Shown in pieces: positions 25,626 through 34,910 of a stretch of 64,000 nt of DNA. Source of the DNA: Sulfuricurvum sp. (GTDB lineage Bacteria; Campylobacterota; Campylobacteria; Campylobacterales; Sulfurimonadaceae); contig JAQTTG010000003.1 of the NCBI GenBank assembly GCA_028710885.1, forward strand, positions 124,001 to 188,000. The letters run 5' to 3'. The notes under the pieces were generated by a model, which did not search any database, had not been told where the DNA came from, and saw only the letters and a program-made list of their open reading frames with translations. The translations under genes were made by a program, and so were the position numbers. Numbering within the stretch: the first letter of the stretch is position 1; each line of letters begins with the position of its first letter.

Positions 25626-26591
25626 GTGTTAGTAGATAGCTATGGCAGAACAGTCGATTACTTACGTGTTTCGGTTACAGAGAGATGTAATTTTCGATGC
25701 CAATATTGTATGCCTGAAAAACCTTTTTCATGGGTACCAAAAGAAAATTTATTAAATTTTGAAGAGCTTTTTGAATTTATCAAAGTTTCCATTGATGAAG
25801 GAATTACAAAAATTCGCATTACAGGCGGCGAGCCTTTATTGCGTGAAGATCTTGATAAATTTATCAAAATGATATATGACTATAAAAACGATATTGATTT
25901 AGCGATGACTACCAACGCATTTTTGCTTAAAAATGTTGCACAAAAATTGTATGATGCGGGGTTGCGTAGACTCAATGTTTCAATTGATTCGTTAAAGCCG
26001 GATATAGCTGAAACAATCGCTAAAAAAGATGTATTACGTCAAGTCCTTGAAGGTGTGGAAGAAGCACTTCGTGTTGGATTGAAAGTCAAAGTCAATATGG
26101 TTCCGATGAAAGGGATTAATGACGCTGAAGTATTGGATGTATTAGAATACTGTAAAGAACGCGGCATGGTAGTGAGATTTATCGAATACATGGAAAATGT
26201 TCATGCAGAAGTAAATATCAAAGGGATGCAAAGTCCTGAACTTCTCAGTATCATCGGTAGCCGCTACAGCTATAAGGACGAAGGGTTTGATGGTCATTCA
26301 CCGTCGCATTATTACAAACTCTCAGATGGTTATGAGTTCGGTATTATCGAACCGCATAAAGACGATTTTTGTACCAAATGCAACCGTATTCGTCTTACTG
26401 CTGAGGGGAACCTGATCCCGTGTCTCTATTTTGATGAAGCGATGTCTATCCGTGATGCGGTTCGTCGTGGCGACATCAAAGAGGCGGCATTGGTGCTCAA
26501 AGAGGTTATTCGCACAAAACCTGAAAAGAACCGATGGAGCGAGGGTGACACCGAGCAATCCAATCGCGCATTTTATGAAACGGGAGGGTGA
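25626..26591 (+). CDS. moaA: GTP 3',8-cyclase MoaA
   Basis: A 321-residue radical SAM enzyme for the first step of molybdopterin synthesis. The N-terminal cluster motif is C21-NFRC25-QYC28. The C-terminal second cluster is CTKCNR near residue 250 with a third cysteine in GNLIPCLY. It starts with GTG, preceded by AAGGA at 6-7 bases. It overlaps the next gene's frame by a few bases and the pair is probably co-transcribed. Confidence 0.97.
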   Translation: MLVDSYGRTVDYLRVSVTERCNFRCQYCMPEKPFSWVPKENLLNFEELFEFIKVSIDEGITKIRITGGEPLLREDLDKFIKMIYDYKNDIDLAMTTNAFLLKNVAQKLYDAGLRRLNVSIDSLKPDIAETIAKKDVLRQVLEGVEEALRVGLKVKVNMVPMKGINDAEVLDVLEYCKERGMVVRFIEYMENVHAEVNIKGMQSPELLSIIGSRYSYKDEGFDGHSPSHYYKLSDGYEFGIIEPHKDDFCTKCNRIRLTAEGNLIPCLYFDEAMSIRDAVRRGDIKEAALVLKEVIRTKPEKNRWSEGDTEQSNRAFYETGG

Positions 26592-26593
26592 AG

Positions 26594-27352
26594 ATGCTCT
26601 ATTTGGTTGAACATTTTTACTCCGTGCAGGGTGAGGGAAAATACGTCGGTACTCCGTCACTTTTTTTCCGTTTCGGGGGATGCAATCTCAAATGCGAAGG
26701 GTTCGGTTGCACTGAAATCACACCTGATGGACGAGAAGTGATCGGCTGCGATACGGTCTATGCAGTGGATCGTAAAGGGTTCGGCGATTTATGGATGGAG
26801 ATCGAAGAGCTTCAGAGCCTCATCTGGATCATGAACGGTTATCGGCTTCCCCACAATGTCGATATTGTTTTGACCGGTGGAGAGCCTCTTATTTATGCGA
26901 ATGAGCCGATTTTCGTCGAATTTATCCACTATTTGATTTCGCAGGGACATCGTGTGACATTTGAGACGAATGCAACGATAGCTCCCGATTTCGTCCGCTA
27001 CCCGTTTTACCGCGAAGCGACGTATGCTCTTTCAGTAAAACTCTCTAACAGCGGTGAACCACAAGATAGACGGGTTAAACCTGATGTCTACGGGGCGATT
27101 ATCGCGAACACCAAAGAGAGCTTTTTTAAATTCAGTGTGGATGAACCCTCGTTAGGGAGCCATATGGAAGAGGAGATTGATGCGATCATCGCTCCGCATC
27201 CGTTTACTCCTGTGTATTGTATGCCGCTAGGCGGTGATAAAGCTCATATCGAAGCGAACTGTGAAGCGGTGATTGAACTGTGCAAGCGCAGAGGATTTAT
27301 CTATTCGGATCGTCTCCATATCCGTATCTGGGATCAAAACCACGGTGTATAA
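26594..27352 (+). CDS. queE: 7-carboxy-7-deazaguanine synthase QueE, expanded cluster motif
   Basis: A 252-residue radical SAM enzyme that makes 7-carboxy-7-deazaguanine in the queuosine pathway. The start HFYSVQGEGKYVGTPSLFFRFGG is typical of QueE. The cluster cysteines are unusual: C30-x3-C34, then an insert of 17 residues before C52-D-T, with an extra C39. The conserved CDT suggests C52 as the third ligand (CX3CX17C instead of CX3CX2C). ATG 26594 is chosen because GGAGGG lies 6 bases upstream; the GTG at 26588 is too close to it. Confidence 0.93.
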   Translation: MLYLVEHFYSVQGEGKYVGTPSLFFRFGGCNLKCEGFGCTEITPDGREVIGCDTVYAVDRKGFGDLWMEIEELQSLIWIMNGYRLPHNVDIVLTGGEPLIYANEPIFVEFIHYLISQGHRVTFETNATIAPDFVRYPFYREATYALSVKLSNSGEPQDRRVKPDVYGAIIANTKESFFKFSVDEPSLGSHMEEEIDAIIAPHPFTPVYCMPLGGDKAHIEANCEAVIELCKRRGFIYSDRLHIRIWDQNHGV

Positions 27353-27353
27353 T
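27348..27353 (+). promoter_or_regulatory. -10 box for queD
   Basis: TATAAT overlaps the queE stop codon, 52 bases upstream of queD. It may give queD a promoter of its own in addition to read-through from moaA-queE. Confidence 0.45.
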
Positions 27354-27404
27354 ACGGTTAATATTTAAGATCACACATTGTGACCTAATCATTGAAGGTT
27401 TACT

Positions 27405-27986
27405 ATGATCATTCGCAAGCTCTTTAAATTTGAAAACGCTCATGTCGTTCGCGGTTGTTCTACTCAGCGATGTCGTGCATCAATTCACGGACACTCTTAC
27501 AAAGTGGAAGTGCTCTTTGAATCCAAATATCTCGATCACGGTCAAATGGTCTACGATTTTGGACTTATGAAACGAGGAATGAAAGAATTAATTGACAGTT
27601 TCGATCATGGTGTAGCGATTTGGGACGGAGATGATGCATCGTATATAGCCTCTATGAAAGAGCATTCCAATCGATGGGTTATACTTCCTGTTTCTCCTTC
27701 GTGTGAGCAGTTTAGCCGCGTACTTTTTCTTATGATTGATCGCTTATTGGGCTCAACACAAATGATCAATGGAGAACAAGGGGTAAAACTTCACAGTATT
27801 ATTGTTCATGAAACTGAGACGGGCTACGCACAAGCTTTTAAAGAAGATGCATATTCTACGCAGATGGGAAGCATATCTTTGGAATCGATTGAATTTAGTC
27901 ATGAAGTGCAAGAAGGATGGAGCGACCCGAGATTATGGGAAAAGGTTTTGTCGGGGGAATCTTTTCAAAACCCCCATACGGTTTAA
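27405..27986 (+). CDS. queD: 6-carboxytetrahydropterin synthase QueD
   Basis: A 193-residue QueD/PTPS-family enzyme acting before QueE in queuosine synthesis. The zinc histidines are His13 (FENAHVV), His28 and His30 (SIHGHSY); the pattern YDFGLMK and FDHG complete the fold, and an acid near HETETGYAQAF corresponds to the active-site Glu. It is longer than E. coli QueD (121 residues), as is usual in this group. AAGG lies 8 bases before the ATG. Confidence 0.93.
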   Translation: MIIRKLFKFENAHVVRGCSTQRCRASIHGHSYKVEVLFESKYLDHGQMVYDFGLMKRGMKELIDSFDHGVAIWDGDDASYIASMKEHSNRWVILPVSPSCEQFSRVLFLMIDRLLGSTQMINGEQGVKLHSIIVHETETGYAQAFKEDAYSTQMGSISLESIEFSHEVQEGWSDPRLWEKVLSGESFQNPHTV

Positions 27987-29200
27987 AGAGTGATGAGTGA
28001 GTGTTGAACTTGCGAATTCATATTCCATCGTGTGGGAATAATTTTTACTTCTGATCCTTTTTCAAATCCTTCAACACTAGCATCGACCATCATAAATCCA
28101 TTAGCGCGTGAGAGTGGTAAAACCATTCCAGGGCCAAATACAGGGCTAGGAGTAAAGGTTGCTCCATCAAACCAACCGGGTATTAATGATCGGCGACCTT
28201 TTTTCATTTTAAAGGGTTCAGATAGATGGGTAGAAATTGTACTTAAGTATTTATCACGACGTCCGCTAAGTGCAAAAATAGCACTTTGACCAAACAGTTC
28301 AAAACACAGAGCTGCGGCTAGCGGATTACCGGGAAGATTGAGAATGATAGTATTACCAATACGTCCAAATGTTGTCGGTTTACCGGGTTTAATGTCAACA
28401 GATTCAAAAGCAACTTGAAATCCGAGAGAATTAAAAGCCTCTTTTGTAAAATCAGCATCTCCAACACTGACACCCCCTGACGTGATAATAAAATCTGCAT
28501 TTAGGGCAGTTTGAATATGCGCTTGTATCGATGTTAGGGTGTCCTCTGCCGTAGCGGTGAAAATAACGTCACATCCTAGCTCACGGGTACGTGCTGCAAA
28601 TGTCGGTGTGTTCGTATTATAGAGCTGATTAGCTCCTAATGCTTCGTAGTGCATTTTAAGTTCATTTCCAGAAGAGAAAAGAGCAACACGAGGGCGTCGA
28701 TACAATTTAACATGGGTAATTCCCTGAGATGCCAAAAGGGAGATATGGTGAGCATGTAACTGAGTTCCCACTTCGAGCAGAGTCATGCCGGATTGAATGT
28801 CTTCCCCTTTTAGTCGAATGTGCTGAGAAGGTCGGATTGATGTTGGAAAACTCACGTATTCGCCTGTGATACTCACTTCTTCTATAGGGACGATAGCTTC
28901 GCATCCTTGTGGAATTTTGGCTCCAGTCATGATCCGAATACATTGATCTTCAATGAGTCGTATGTCGTCTTTGTCTCCTGCAAAAATAGTATAAGATTGA
29001 AGTAGTGTTTTACCGGCATCATCGATTCTAACTGCATAGCCGTCCATGGCCGAGTTGTCAAAAGAGGGTAGTGAGTGTATAGCGATAATCTCTTCTGCCA
29101 ATATACGATGAATAGAGTTTTCAATAGGCTCAATTTCAGTTCCCAATGGCGATGAGAGAGTATATATATGCTCAAATGCCTCTTCTACGCTGACTGCCAT
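27983..29200 (-). CDS. moeA: molybdopterin molybdenumtransferase MoeA
   Basis: A 405-residue enzyme that inserts molybdate into adenylylated molybdopterin. Features are the early SFDNSAMDGYAVR, MTGAKIPQGCEAIVPIEE, the MPT-binding GGVSVGDADFTKE segment and LPGNPLAAALCFELF. ATG 29200 has AAAGG at 6 bases; the ATG at 29206 directly abuts that site. It is convergent with queD, overlapping it by 4 bases, and shares pathway context with moaA. Confidence 0.96.
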   Translation of the reverse strand: MAVSVEEAFEHIYTLSSPLGTEIEPIENSIHRILAEEIIAIHSLPSFDNSAMDGYAVRIDDAGKTLLQSYTIFAGDKDDIRLIEDQCIRIMTGAKIPQGCEAIVPIEEVSITGEYVSFPTSIRPSQHIRLKGEDIQSGMTLLEVGTQLHAHHISLLASQGITHVKLYRRPRVALFSSGNELKMHYEALGANQLYNTNTPTFAARTRELGCDVIFTATAEDTLTSIQAHIQTALNADFIITSGGVSVGDADFTKEAFNSLGFQVAFESVDIKPGKPTTFGRIGNTIILNLPGNPLAAALCFELFGQSAIFALSGRRDKYLSTISTHLSEPFKMKKGRRSLIPGWFDGATFTPSPVFGPGMVLPLSRANGFMMVDASVEGFEKGSEVKIIPTRWNMNSQVQHSLITL

Positions 29201-29269
29201 AAACATCCTTTTTTTGCTGTTGCAATTCTATAGTATCAATTATAGGCGATTTAAGGTAAAATCCCCTTT

Positions 29270-29680
29270 ATGGAAGCAATGTACAAAATGGGAATAGAAA
29301 TCCACTATGCTGGAGTAATTATATTGATGGGAGTGGTCGGTTTTAATATCGTCATGCTTTTATTATCAAAACATATCGTCCGATATGCTAAGCGGATGAG
29401 AATTGTGATGCCGATTTCGGGTTCATTAATAGCTATGTTGATTTTGACTGGTGCAGTTATGATGGCAGCTAAGCATTTACATTTTACTTTAGCGAACATT
29501 GTAATGATTGTTGCGGGTATTGTTATGATTATACTTGAAGCAAAAAGATATAAAACACTTAAACGCCGAACCGATATTAGCAAAGAGGGTGCTTTTGATG
29601 AATATAAGAAAAAAGCATTTCGTTTTTTAGGTATTGAAATGGCAATGCTTATTTTCATAACTGCGTGGATGCTGGCGTGA
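29270..29680 (+). CDS. four-helix membrane protein
   Basis: A 136-residue integral membrane protein with four predicted helices (about 13-33, 44-64, 69-88, 115-134), the third and fourth separated by a basic, polar loop (EAKRYKTLKRRTDISKEGAFDEYKKKAFR). His12 and His69 lie at helix ends. A TAAAAT box lies about 15 bases upstream. An in-frame ATG at 29279 is an alternative start. I do not recognise the family; it overlaps the rsmE start and is likely co-transcribed with it. Confidence 0.75.
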   Translation: MEAMYKMGIEIHYAGVIILMGVVGFNIVMLLLSKHIVRYAKRMRIVMPISGSLIAMLILTGAVMMAAKHLHFTLANIVMIVAGIVMIILEAKRYKTLKRRTDISKEGAFDEYKKKAFRFLGIEMAMLIFITAWMLA

Positions 29681-30345
29681 AATTTATGTTAAATTCTGAT
29701 GCCGGTTCTCAGGAGCTGTGTTTATCAGGAGAAGAGTATAAATATTTGATCAAAGTTCGTAGGCATACTATCGGTGATACTATCTGTTTTCGTAAAAAAG
29801 AGAATTTACACGAAGAATATCGCTACCATTTAACACGAACAGATGGTCGTAATGCCTATTTCACTCTACAAACTCATCATACTTCACTTTGCGAAAATGG
29901 GAAAAAGCTACATATCGGATGGTGTTTGATTGATCCGAAAACCATTGAAAAAAGCTTACCGATGTTAACTGAACTCGGTGTTTCAAAAATTACATTTATT
30001 CATTGTCGCCGTTCTCAACAAAACTTTCGACTCGATTTTGAACGCTTTAATCGTATTATGGAGAGCGCAATAATGCAATGTGGCCGAACATCATTAATAG
30101 AATTTGGAGAATCAGCGACTTTGCATTCATTTTTGCAAGGACATCCGGATTCTGTTGTTCTTGATTTTGGCGGAGAGGTTTTCAATAATGAAGAAAGAAT
30201 CGAAACAGTTGTAATCGGATGTGAAGGCGGTTTTGACGAAAATGAGCGTAAACAATTTATTGAACATAGAATTCGACATTTTTCATCACCGATGATCTTA
30301 CGCTCCGAAACGGCGGCAGTAGCGATCGCTTCACATTTATTGTAA
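29677..30345 (+). CDS. rsmE: 16S rRNA m3U1498 methyltransferase RsmE
   Basis: A 222-residue SPOUT methyltransferase. The N-terminal PUA-like part carries EEYKYLIKVRRHTIGD, and the C-terminal knot domain has IGCEGGFDENERKQF and the closing LRSETAAVAIASHLL, which bind SAM. The start is uncertain: GTG 29677 overlaps the previous TGA, ATG 29686 is an alternative, and ATG 29665 lies inside the upstream gene. The first fits best with translation coupling. Confidence 0.92.
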   Translation: MKFMLNSDAGSQELCLSGEEYKYLIKVRRHTIGDTICFRKKENLHEEYRYHLTRTDGRNAYFTLQTHHTSLCENGKKLHIGWCLIDPKTIEKSLPMLTELGVSKITFIHCRRSQQNFRLDFERFNRIMESAIMQCGRTSLIEFGESATLHSFLQGHPDSVVLDFGGEVFNNEERIETVVIGCEGGFDENERKQFIEHRIRHFSSPMILRSETAAVAIASHLL

Positions 30346-30362
30346 AAAAAGAAATTTTTGGT

Positions 30363-30368
30363 TATAAT
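30363..30368 (+). promoter_or_regulatory. -10 box for rpmE
   Basis: TATAAT in a T-rich context lies 83 bases upstream of the L31 start, giving rpmE-rsmI and following genes a promoter and a leader. No clear -35 box. Confidence 0.5.
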
Positions 30369-30451
30369 TCGCCTCCAACAATCCGTCCCCAGGTATGGAT
30401 GTAAAATCAAAACCGATTGACGTACAACGCCGTCATTCACAAGGTAAAACT

Positions 30452-30652
30452 ATGAAAAAAGATCTTCATCCGAATGTCGTCGAATGTACGGCTAGCTGTG
30501 CATGTGGCAACACATTCACTACAACCAGCACAAAAGAATCGATCCGTGTCGATATTTGTAGCGATTGTCACCCGTTTTATACAGGTTCTGAGCGTCAAGT
30601 AGACACAGCAGGACGTATCGATAAATTCAAAAAACGTTACCAACTTAGCTAA
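30452..30652 (+). CDS. rpmE: 50S ribosomal protein L31
   Basis: A 66-residue L31 of the zinc-binding (C+) type, with C16-x-C18 and C36-x2-C39. The start [22 protein letters not shown] is typical. An in-frame ATG further upstream (30395) gives an unnatural extension and is not used. It is followed by rsmI in 23 bases. Confidence 0.97.
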   Translation: MKKDLHPNVVECTASCACGNTFTTTSTKESIRVDICSDCHPFYTGSERQVDTAGRIDKFKKRYQLS

Positions 30653-30675
30653 GTTATAACGAAGGGAGGAGAGTA

Positions 30676-31485
30676 ATGTTATCTCTCGTCCCGACCCCTA
30701 TCGGCAATATAGCCGATATCTCTTTCCGTTCCCTCGAAGTCTTTTCCCAAGCACAGGTTTTATTATGTGAAGACACCCGTGTAACCAAAAAATTGATTCA
30801 TCTTCTCAAAGAACGATATGATTTAACAACCATTGAACCAAAATTTATTAGTCTTCATTCACACAATGAGAGTGAATTCGTTGCTGCACTAACTCCTGAT
30901 TTCTTTGATCAAAATATTGTATATGTCAGTGATGCCGGTATGCCGGGGATCAGTGACCCAGGACAGATGCTGGTTCGTTATTGTATTGATCATGGAATTA
31001 AATATGATATTTTACCAGGTGCAAATGCTATTTTAACGGCATTTGTGGCCAGTGGCTTTATTGAAACAAAAATGCTTTTCTTGGGATTTTTGCCTCATAA
31101 AGGTAATGATCGTGCTTCCGCTTTGCAGGAAGCGTTATTTAACGGATATACAACAGTATTGTATGAATCTCCAAAGCGGTTGGATAAATTATTAGCGGAA
31201 ATTTCTATTGCTGCTCCGAAAAGGGAAGTTTTTTTAGCCAAAGAACTTTCCAAACGCTATCAGAAATTTTATCGCGGTACAGCATCCGAATTGATTTCAC
31301 AGATGGAAAAAGAGATACGGGGAGAGTGGGTTGTTGTGATTGAGGCATCAGAAGCAAAAGGTTCATCCCTTAGTGAACAGGATATTCTTTCTCTCGATAT
31401 CCCAAAAAAAGCGGCATCAAAACTCATTGCCAAAATTACAGGTGAAAATCCCAAAGAGTGCTATCAGCGCCTCTTAAACACATAA
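30676..31485 (+). CDS. rsmI: 16S rRNA 2'-O-ribose C1402 methyltransferase RsmI
   Basis: A 269-residue tetrapyrrole-methylase-fold enzyme that methylates C1402. Motifs are LSLVPTPIGNIADISFRSLEV at the N-terminus, CEDTRVTKKLI, VYVSDAGMPGISDPG (cofactor site) and the PKREVFLAKELSKRYQ segment. GGGAGGAG precedes the ATG. It is followed by a TrmH-like methyltransferase gene, so two rRNA modification enzymes share an operon. Confidence 0.96.
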   Translation: MLSLVPTPIGNIADISFRSLEVFSQAQVLLCEDTRVTKKLIHLLKERYDLTTIEPKFISLHSHNESEFVAALTPDFFDQNIVYVSDAGMPGISDPGQMLVRYCIDHGIKYDILPGANAILTAFVASGFIETKMLFLGFLPHKGNDRASALQEALFNGYTTVLYESPKRLDKLLAEISIAAPKREVFLAKELSKRYQKFYRGTASELISQMEKEIRGEWVVVIEASEAKGSSLSEQDILSLDIPKKAASKLIAKITGENPKECYQRLLNT

Positions 31486-31499
31486 AGGTAAAATAACGT

Positions 31500-32177
31500 A
31501 TGCTTATTTATGGAAAACAACCGGTTTATTACGCACTAGAACGTCATAAGGATCGTATCAAGACCCTTTATTTGGCAAAAGAGCTCGATAAAAAAGAGTA
31601 TTCGCATCTTATGAAAATGGGCTTCGAGATCAAAAGGATCCCTGAAAAAGCGGCTCAGGCAATGGTCAAGGGAGGAAACCATCAAGGTTTTATCGCTGAG
31701 ATTTCACAGGTTGTTCCGTATGCCTCTCCATTTCTTAAAAAATGCGATTTTGTAGTGATACTCAGCTCAATTACTGACATGGGAAATATCGGCTCCCTCA
31801 TACGCAGTGCTTATGCACTTGGGGTACAGGCAATCGTCATCAGTGGCATTAAAGAACCGAATTTGGAACCGATGATTCGTACCAGCAGCGGTGCTGCTCT
31901 CGATCTTCCGATTGTAATTATTCATAATATTCATGACGTACTGCATGAACTGAAACAATCAGGGTTTCAGGTGTATGGAGCGGTCATGGACGGGCAAGAT
32001 ATACGCGAGACTTCGTTTGCCCCTAAACGCGCATTGGTATTGGGTAACGAGGGAGAAGGTCTCAGCGGTAGAGTTCAAAAAAGTCTCGATGTCGGTATAT
32101 CCATCCCTATGGCACATGATTTTGATTCTTTAAATGTCGGTGTTGCCGGCGCAATTTTGATGGAGAGAATGAGATGA
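31500..32177 (+). CDS. SpoU/TrmH-family 23S rRNA 2'-O-methyltransferase (RlmB-like)
   Basis: A 225-residue SPOUT enzyme. The first 75 residues are a small RNA-binding part (YGKQPVYYALERHKDRIKTLYL), as in RlmB. The catalytic part has motif 1 SSITDMGNIGSLIRSAYALG, motif 2 ALVLGNEGEGLS and motif 3 SIPMAHDFDSLNVGVAGAIL. The nearest named relative is RlmB (G2251), but specificity is not certain. It overlaps the next gene by 4 bases. Confidence 0.88.
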   Translation: MLIYGKQPVYYALERHKDRIKTLYLAKELDKKEYSHLMKMGFEIKRIPEKAAQAMVKGGNHQGFIAEISQVVPYASPFLKKCDFVVILSSITDMGNIGSLIRSAYALGVQAIVISGIKEPNLEPMIRTSSGAALDLPIVIIHNIHDVLHELKQSGFQVYGAVMDGQDIRETSFAPKRALVLGNEGEGLSGRVQKSLDVGISIPMAHDFDSLNVGVAGAILMERMR

Positions 32178-32977
32178 AACAATGTAACACGTTCGAAGAC
32201 TTGCAGGCTCTCGGAACTGAAAAAATTCATGAGAAAACTCATATTTCACGCGATAAAGTTGAATTGGTCTTAACCAAATCGTACGGTGATATCGGACGTG
32301 TACAATTTATGGGGTTTATGTCGATTCTTGAGCGTGAATACGGAATTGATTTGAATAGTATCAAGCAAGAATATTTGGAATTTCAAAGTGTTCATCAAAA
32401 AACTATGCCGCAAAAAGAGTCAGTTATTTTGCAGGCAACTTCAAATTCAAAGCCAAAATGGATGCTAGTAGGAGTTGTTTTAATAGCTCTTTTGCTGATT
32501 GCAGGATATATTGCTCAAGGTAAGATGGCAAATGTTCCGCATGAAGATGTTATAAATCTAACGTCTGCAGTTGTTCAAGTGGCTAATGATTCGGTAGATA
32601 TGAATGTAAGCGATGAGAATGAGACCAATGCAACGGTTGAAATTGTTCCTGAAAAAAGTGCCGTGGTATCAAACATTTCAAAACCTATTGATGCAGGGAA
32701 ACTTCTTATACTTCGGCCTGTATACAAAGTATGGTATGGGATGATAAATATGGCAACGGGTGAACGGGTTCAAAACGTTACAACAGAGCCGATTAGTATC
32801 GATTTAACTAAAAATTGGTTGATATTTTTAGGTCATGGCAGGATTGAAATTGAATCTTCTGCTGGAAAAACAGAGTTAAAAGAGAAAGAGACTGTTCGGT
32901 TTATTTGTGAAAATGGTATATTGAAACAGATAAGCAAAGATGAGTTTATAGAAAAAAACGGTGGAAAAAACTGGTAA
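32174..32977 (+). CDS. single-pass membrane protein, possibly RodZ-like
   Basis: A 267-residue protein with a helical cytoplasmic N-terminus (1-92), one membrane helix (about 95-113) and a C-terminal domain of strands (about 170-255). The order of small helical domain, one helix and a beta-rich extracytoplasmic domain recalls RodZ, but no clear HTH signature is present. The Campylobacterota-type sequence SYGDIGRVQFMGFMSILEREYGIDL suggests a conserved family whose function I cannot name. It overlaps the methyltransferase gene (ATGA) and precedes a periplasmic protein gene. Confidence 0.75.
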   Translation: MKQCNTFEDLQALGTEKIHEKTHISRDKVELVLTKSYGDIGRVQFMGFMSILEREYGIDLNSIKQEYLEFQSVHQKTMPQKESVILQATSNSKPKWMLVGVVLIALLLIAGYIAQGKMANVPHEDVINLTSAVVQVANDSVDMNVSDENETNATVEIVPEKSAVVSNISKPIDAGKLLILRPVYKVWYGMINMATGERVQNVTTEPISIDLTKNWLIFLGHGRIEIESSAGKTELKEKETVRFICENGILKQISKDEFIEKNGGKNW

Positions 32978-32986
32978 GGATTTTCC

Positions 32987-33616
32987 ATGAATCGATTTAT
33001 AGTATCTCTTTTATTTCCTTGTATACTTTGGGGAATAGCTATTAATACACAGGTAAGTTTTATTGGTGAACCTACGGTGACATTAAAAACACTTACGCAA
33101 GCGTTTAATGCAGTAGGCTATAAATTTGATGTTACGTCACTTAGATTTCAGAATGGATTAGGCGATATTCAGGGGTCTGTAGTCGGAAATAGAGCGTTTA
33201 ATTTTGCACTTTTAGGGGAAAATCTCCAAGAGCAGGGAATTTCCATTGAGAGTTCTACTCTAGACCAAAAAGGACTTATCCTCTCTATCGATACTCAAAA
33301 TGGTATTTGGAGTGTCCCTTTAATCGCAATGGATGAGGGCTCTGAATTAAAGCGAGTGAACTCTGCGCAATGGTATAGGGTTGAACCGGGACAAATTATC
33401 CATATTGAACCCCCTTATGGAATTCATTGGTATCCAGATGTTGCTGTTCTGGACAATTCTATGCAAGTACTCTATTCTCTTCGCTCTGAAAAAAAGAGTG
33501 ATGAACTCAAATTTGAGCTTCCTGATGGAGGCGTTTATTTAAAAGTATCCAATGCCAACGGAATGAAAGTACTTAGAGAAGGGACATGGATAGAGTCGAT
33601 GAGCCAAGGTCGATAA
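32987..33616 (+). CDS. predicted periplasmic protein
   Basis: A 209-residue exported protein with signal peptide MNRFIVSLLFPCILWGIA. The rest is rich in beta strands with no cysteines or known motifs. AAGGA lies 6 bases before the ATG. It is 9 bases after the RodZ-like gene and likely acts with it in the envelope. I do not recognise the family. Confidence 0.75.
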   Translation: MNRFIVSLLFPCILWGIAINTQVSFIGEPTVTLKTLTQAFNAVGYKFDVTSLRFQNGLGDIQGSVVGNRAFNFALLGENLQEQGISIESSTLDQKGLILSIDTQNGIWSVPLIAMDEGSELKRVNSAQWYRVEPGQIIHIEPPYGIHWYPDVAVLDNSMQVLYSLRSEKKSDELKFELPDGGVYLKVSNANGMKVLREGTWIESMSQGR

Positions 33617-33686
33617 TTAGTCTATTATATAAAAACTAAGCCTCTTATGCTAAAATGGCGCAATTTTTTAATCACAGGTTGTAGCC

Positions 33687-34910
33687 ATGTTTGATGAAAT
33701 CCAATTTGACCGGATTAAACGCCTCCCTAAATATGTTTTTGCTGAAGTTAATGAGCTTAAAATGGCACGCAGACGCTCTGGTGCTGATGTTATCGATTTT
33801 AGTATGGGAAATCCTGATGGAGATACTCCTGAACATATTCGTAAAAAATTGGTTGAATCTGCTGAAAAAACCAAAACGCACGGATATTCTGTCTCTAAAG
33901 GGATTCCAAAACTTCGTCAAGCGATTTGTGATTGGTATAAACGCCGTTATGATGTTGATCTTGATCCCGATACTGAAGCGGTTGCAACAATGGGTTCTAA
34001 AGAGGGGTATGCTCATTTAGCGTACGCCATTACGAATCCGGGTGATGTCGTTGTCGTTCCTGACCCGACTTATCCTATTCATTCGTATGGCTTTATTTTG
34101 GCGGGTGGAAATGTTCAAAAAATGGAATTGCCATTTGATGAAGATTATAAAGTTGATGAAGATCTATTTTTTGAGAGACTTGAACATGCTTTTCATGTTT
34201 CATTTCCTAAGCCAAAATATCTTGTTGTCAACTTTCCACACAATCCGACAACAGCGACAGTAACTCCAGAATTTTATGTTCGGGTTGTTGAGATGGCAAA
34301 GCGTGAACGATTTTATATTATCAGTGATATTGCATACGGTGATTTGACATTTGATGGCTACAAAACCCCTTCAATCCTCTCTGTGCCAGGTGCAAAAGAT
34401 GTTGCAGTCGAAGCGTTTACTCTCTCTAAAAGTTATAATATGGCTGGATGGCGTGTTGGTTTCTTTGTTGGAAATGCAAAACTTATTGGTGCACTTCAAA
34501 AAATCAAAAGCTGGCTGGATTACGGGATGTTTACCCCGATCCAAGTGGCTGCTACAGTAGCGCTTACGGGAGATCAAAGCTGTGTTCAAGAGATCACGGA
34601 TAAATACGATCACCGTCAAAATGTTTTGATCGAGGCGTTTAACCGTGCTGGATGGCCGGTTCGTCGTAATCAGGCATCAATGTTTGTATGGGCAAAAATT
34701 CCTGAATGCGCAATTCACATGGGAAGCCTTGAATTTTCTAAACGTTTGTTGGTAGAAGCGAATGTTGCCGTGGCTCCAGGGATTGGATTTGGTGATTACG
34801 GTGATCAGTATGTTCGTATTGCTTTGATTGAAAATGATCAACGTATTCGTCAAGCGGCAAAAAATATCAAACAATTTTTGAGTACATTAAGCGGCAAGGC
34901 TCACGAGTGA
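33687..34910 (+). CDS. PLP aminotransferase (aspartate/alanine/LL-DAP family)
   Basis: A 407-residue class I aminotransferase. It has IDFSMGNPDGDTPEHI early, NFPHNPTTATV for the cofactor, and the PLP lysine in LSKSYNMAGWRVGF. It resembles the enzymes annotated as LL-diaminopimelate or alanine-type aminotransferases in this group. Substrate choice cannot be read. It overlaps hom by 4 bases, as in Campylobacter, where the same pair occurs, which links it to the aspartate-family pathway. Confidence 0.88.
   Translation: MFDEIQFDRIKRLPKYVFAEVNELKMARRRSGADVIDFSMGNPDGDTPEHIRKKLVESAEKTKTHGYSVSKGIPKLRQAICDWYKRRYDVDLDPDTEAVATMGSKEGYAHLAYAITNPGDVVVVPDPTYPIHSYGFILAGGNVQKMELPFDEDYKVDEDLFFERLEHAFHVSFPKPKYLVVNFPHNPTTATVTPEFYVRVVEMAKRERFYIISDIAYGDLTFDGYKTPSILSVPGAKDVAVEAFTLSKSYNMAGWRVGFFVGNAKLIGALQKIKSWLDYGMFTPIQVAATVALTGDQSCVQEITDKYDHRQNVLIEAFNRAGWPVRRNQASMFVWAKIPECAIHMGSLEFSKRLLVEANVAVAPGIGFGDYGDQYVRIALIENDQRIRQAAKNIKQFLSTLSGKAHE

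Noticed and set aside
30015-30440. 141-codon minus-strand frame opposite rsmE
   Set aside because: Covers the conserved SAM-binding end of rsmE and the L31 leader; no ribosome site or domain.
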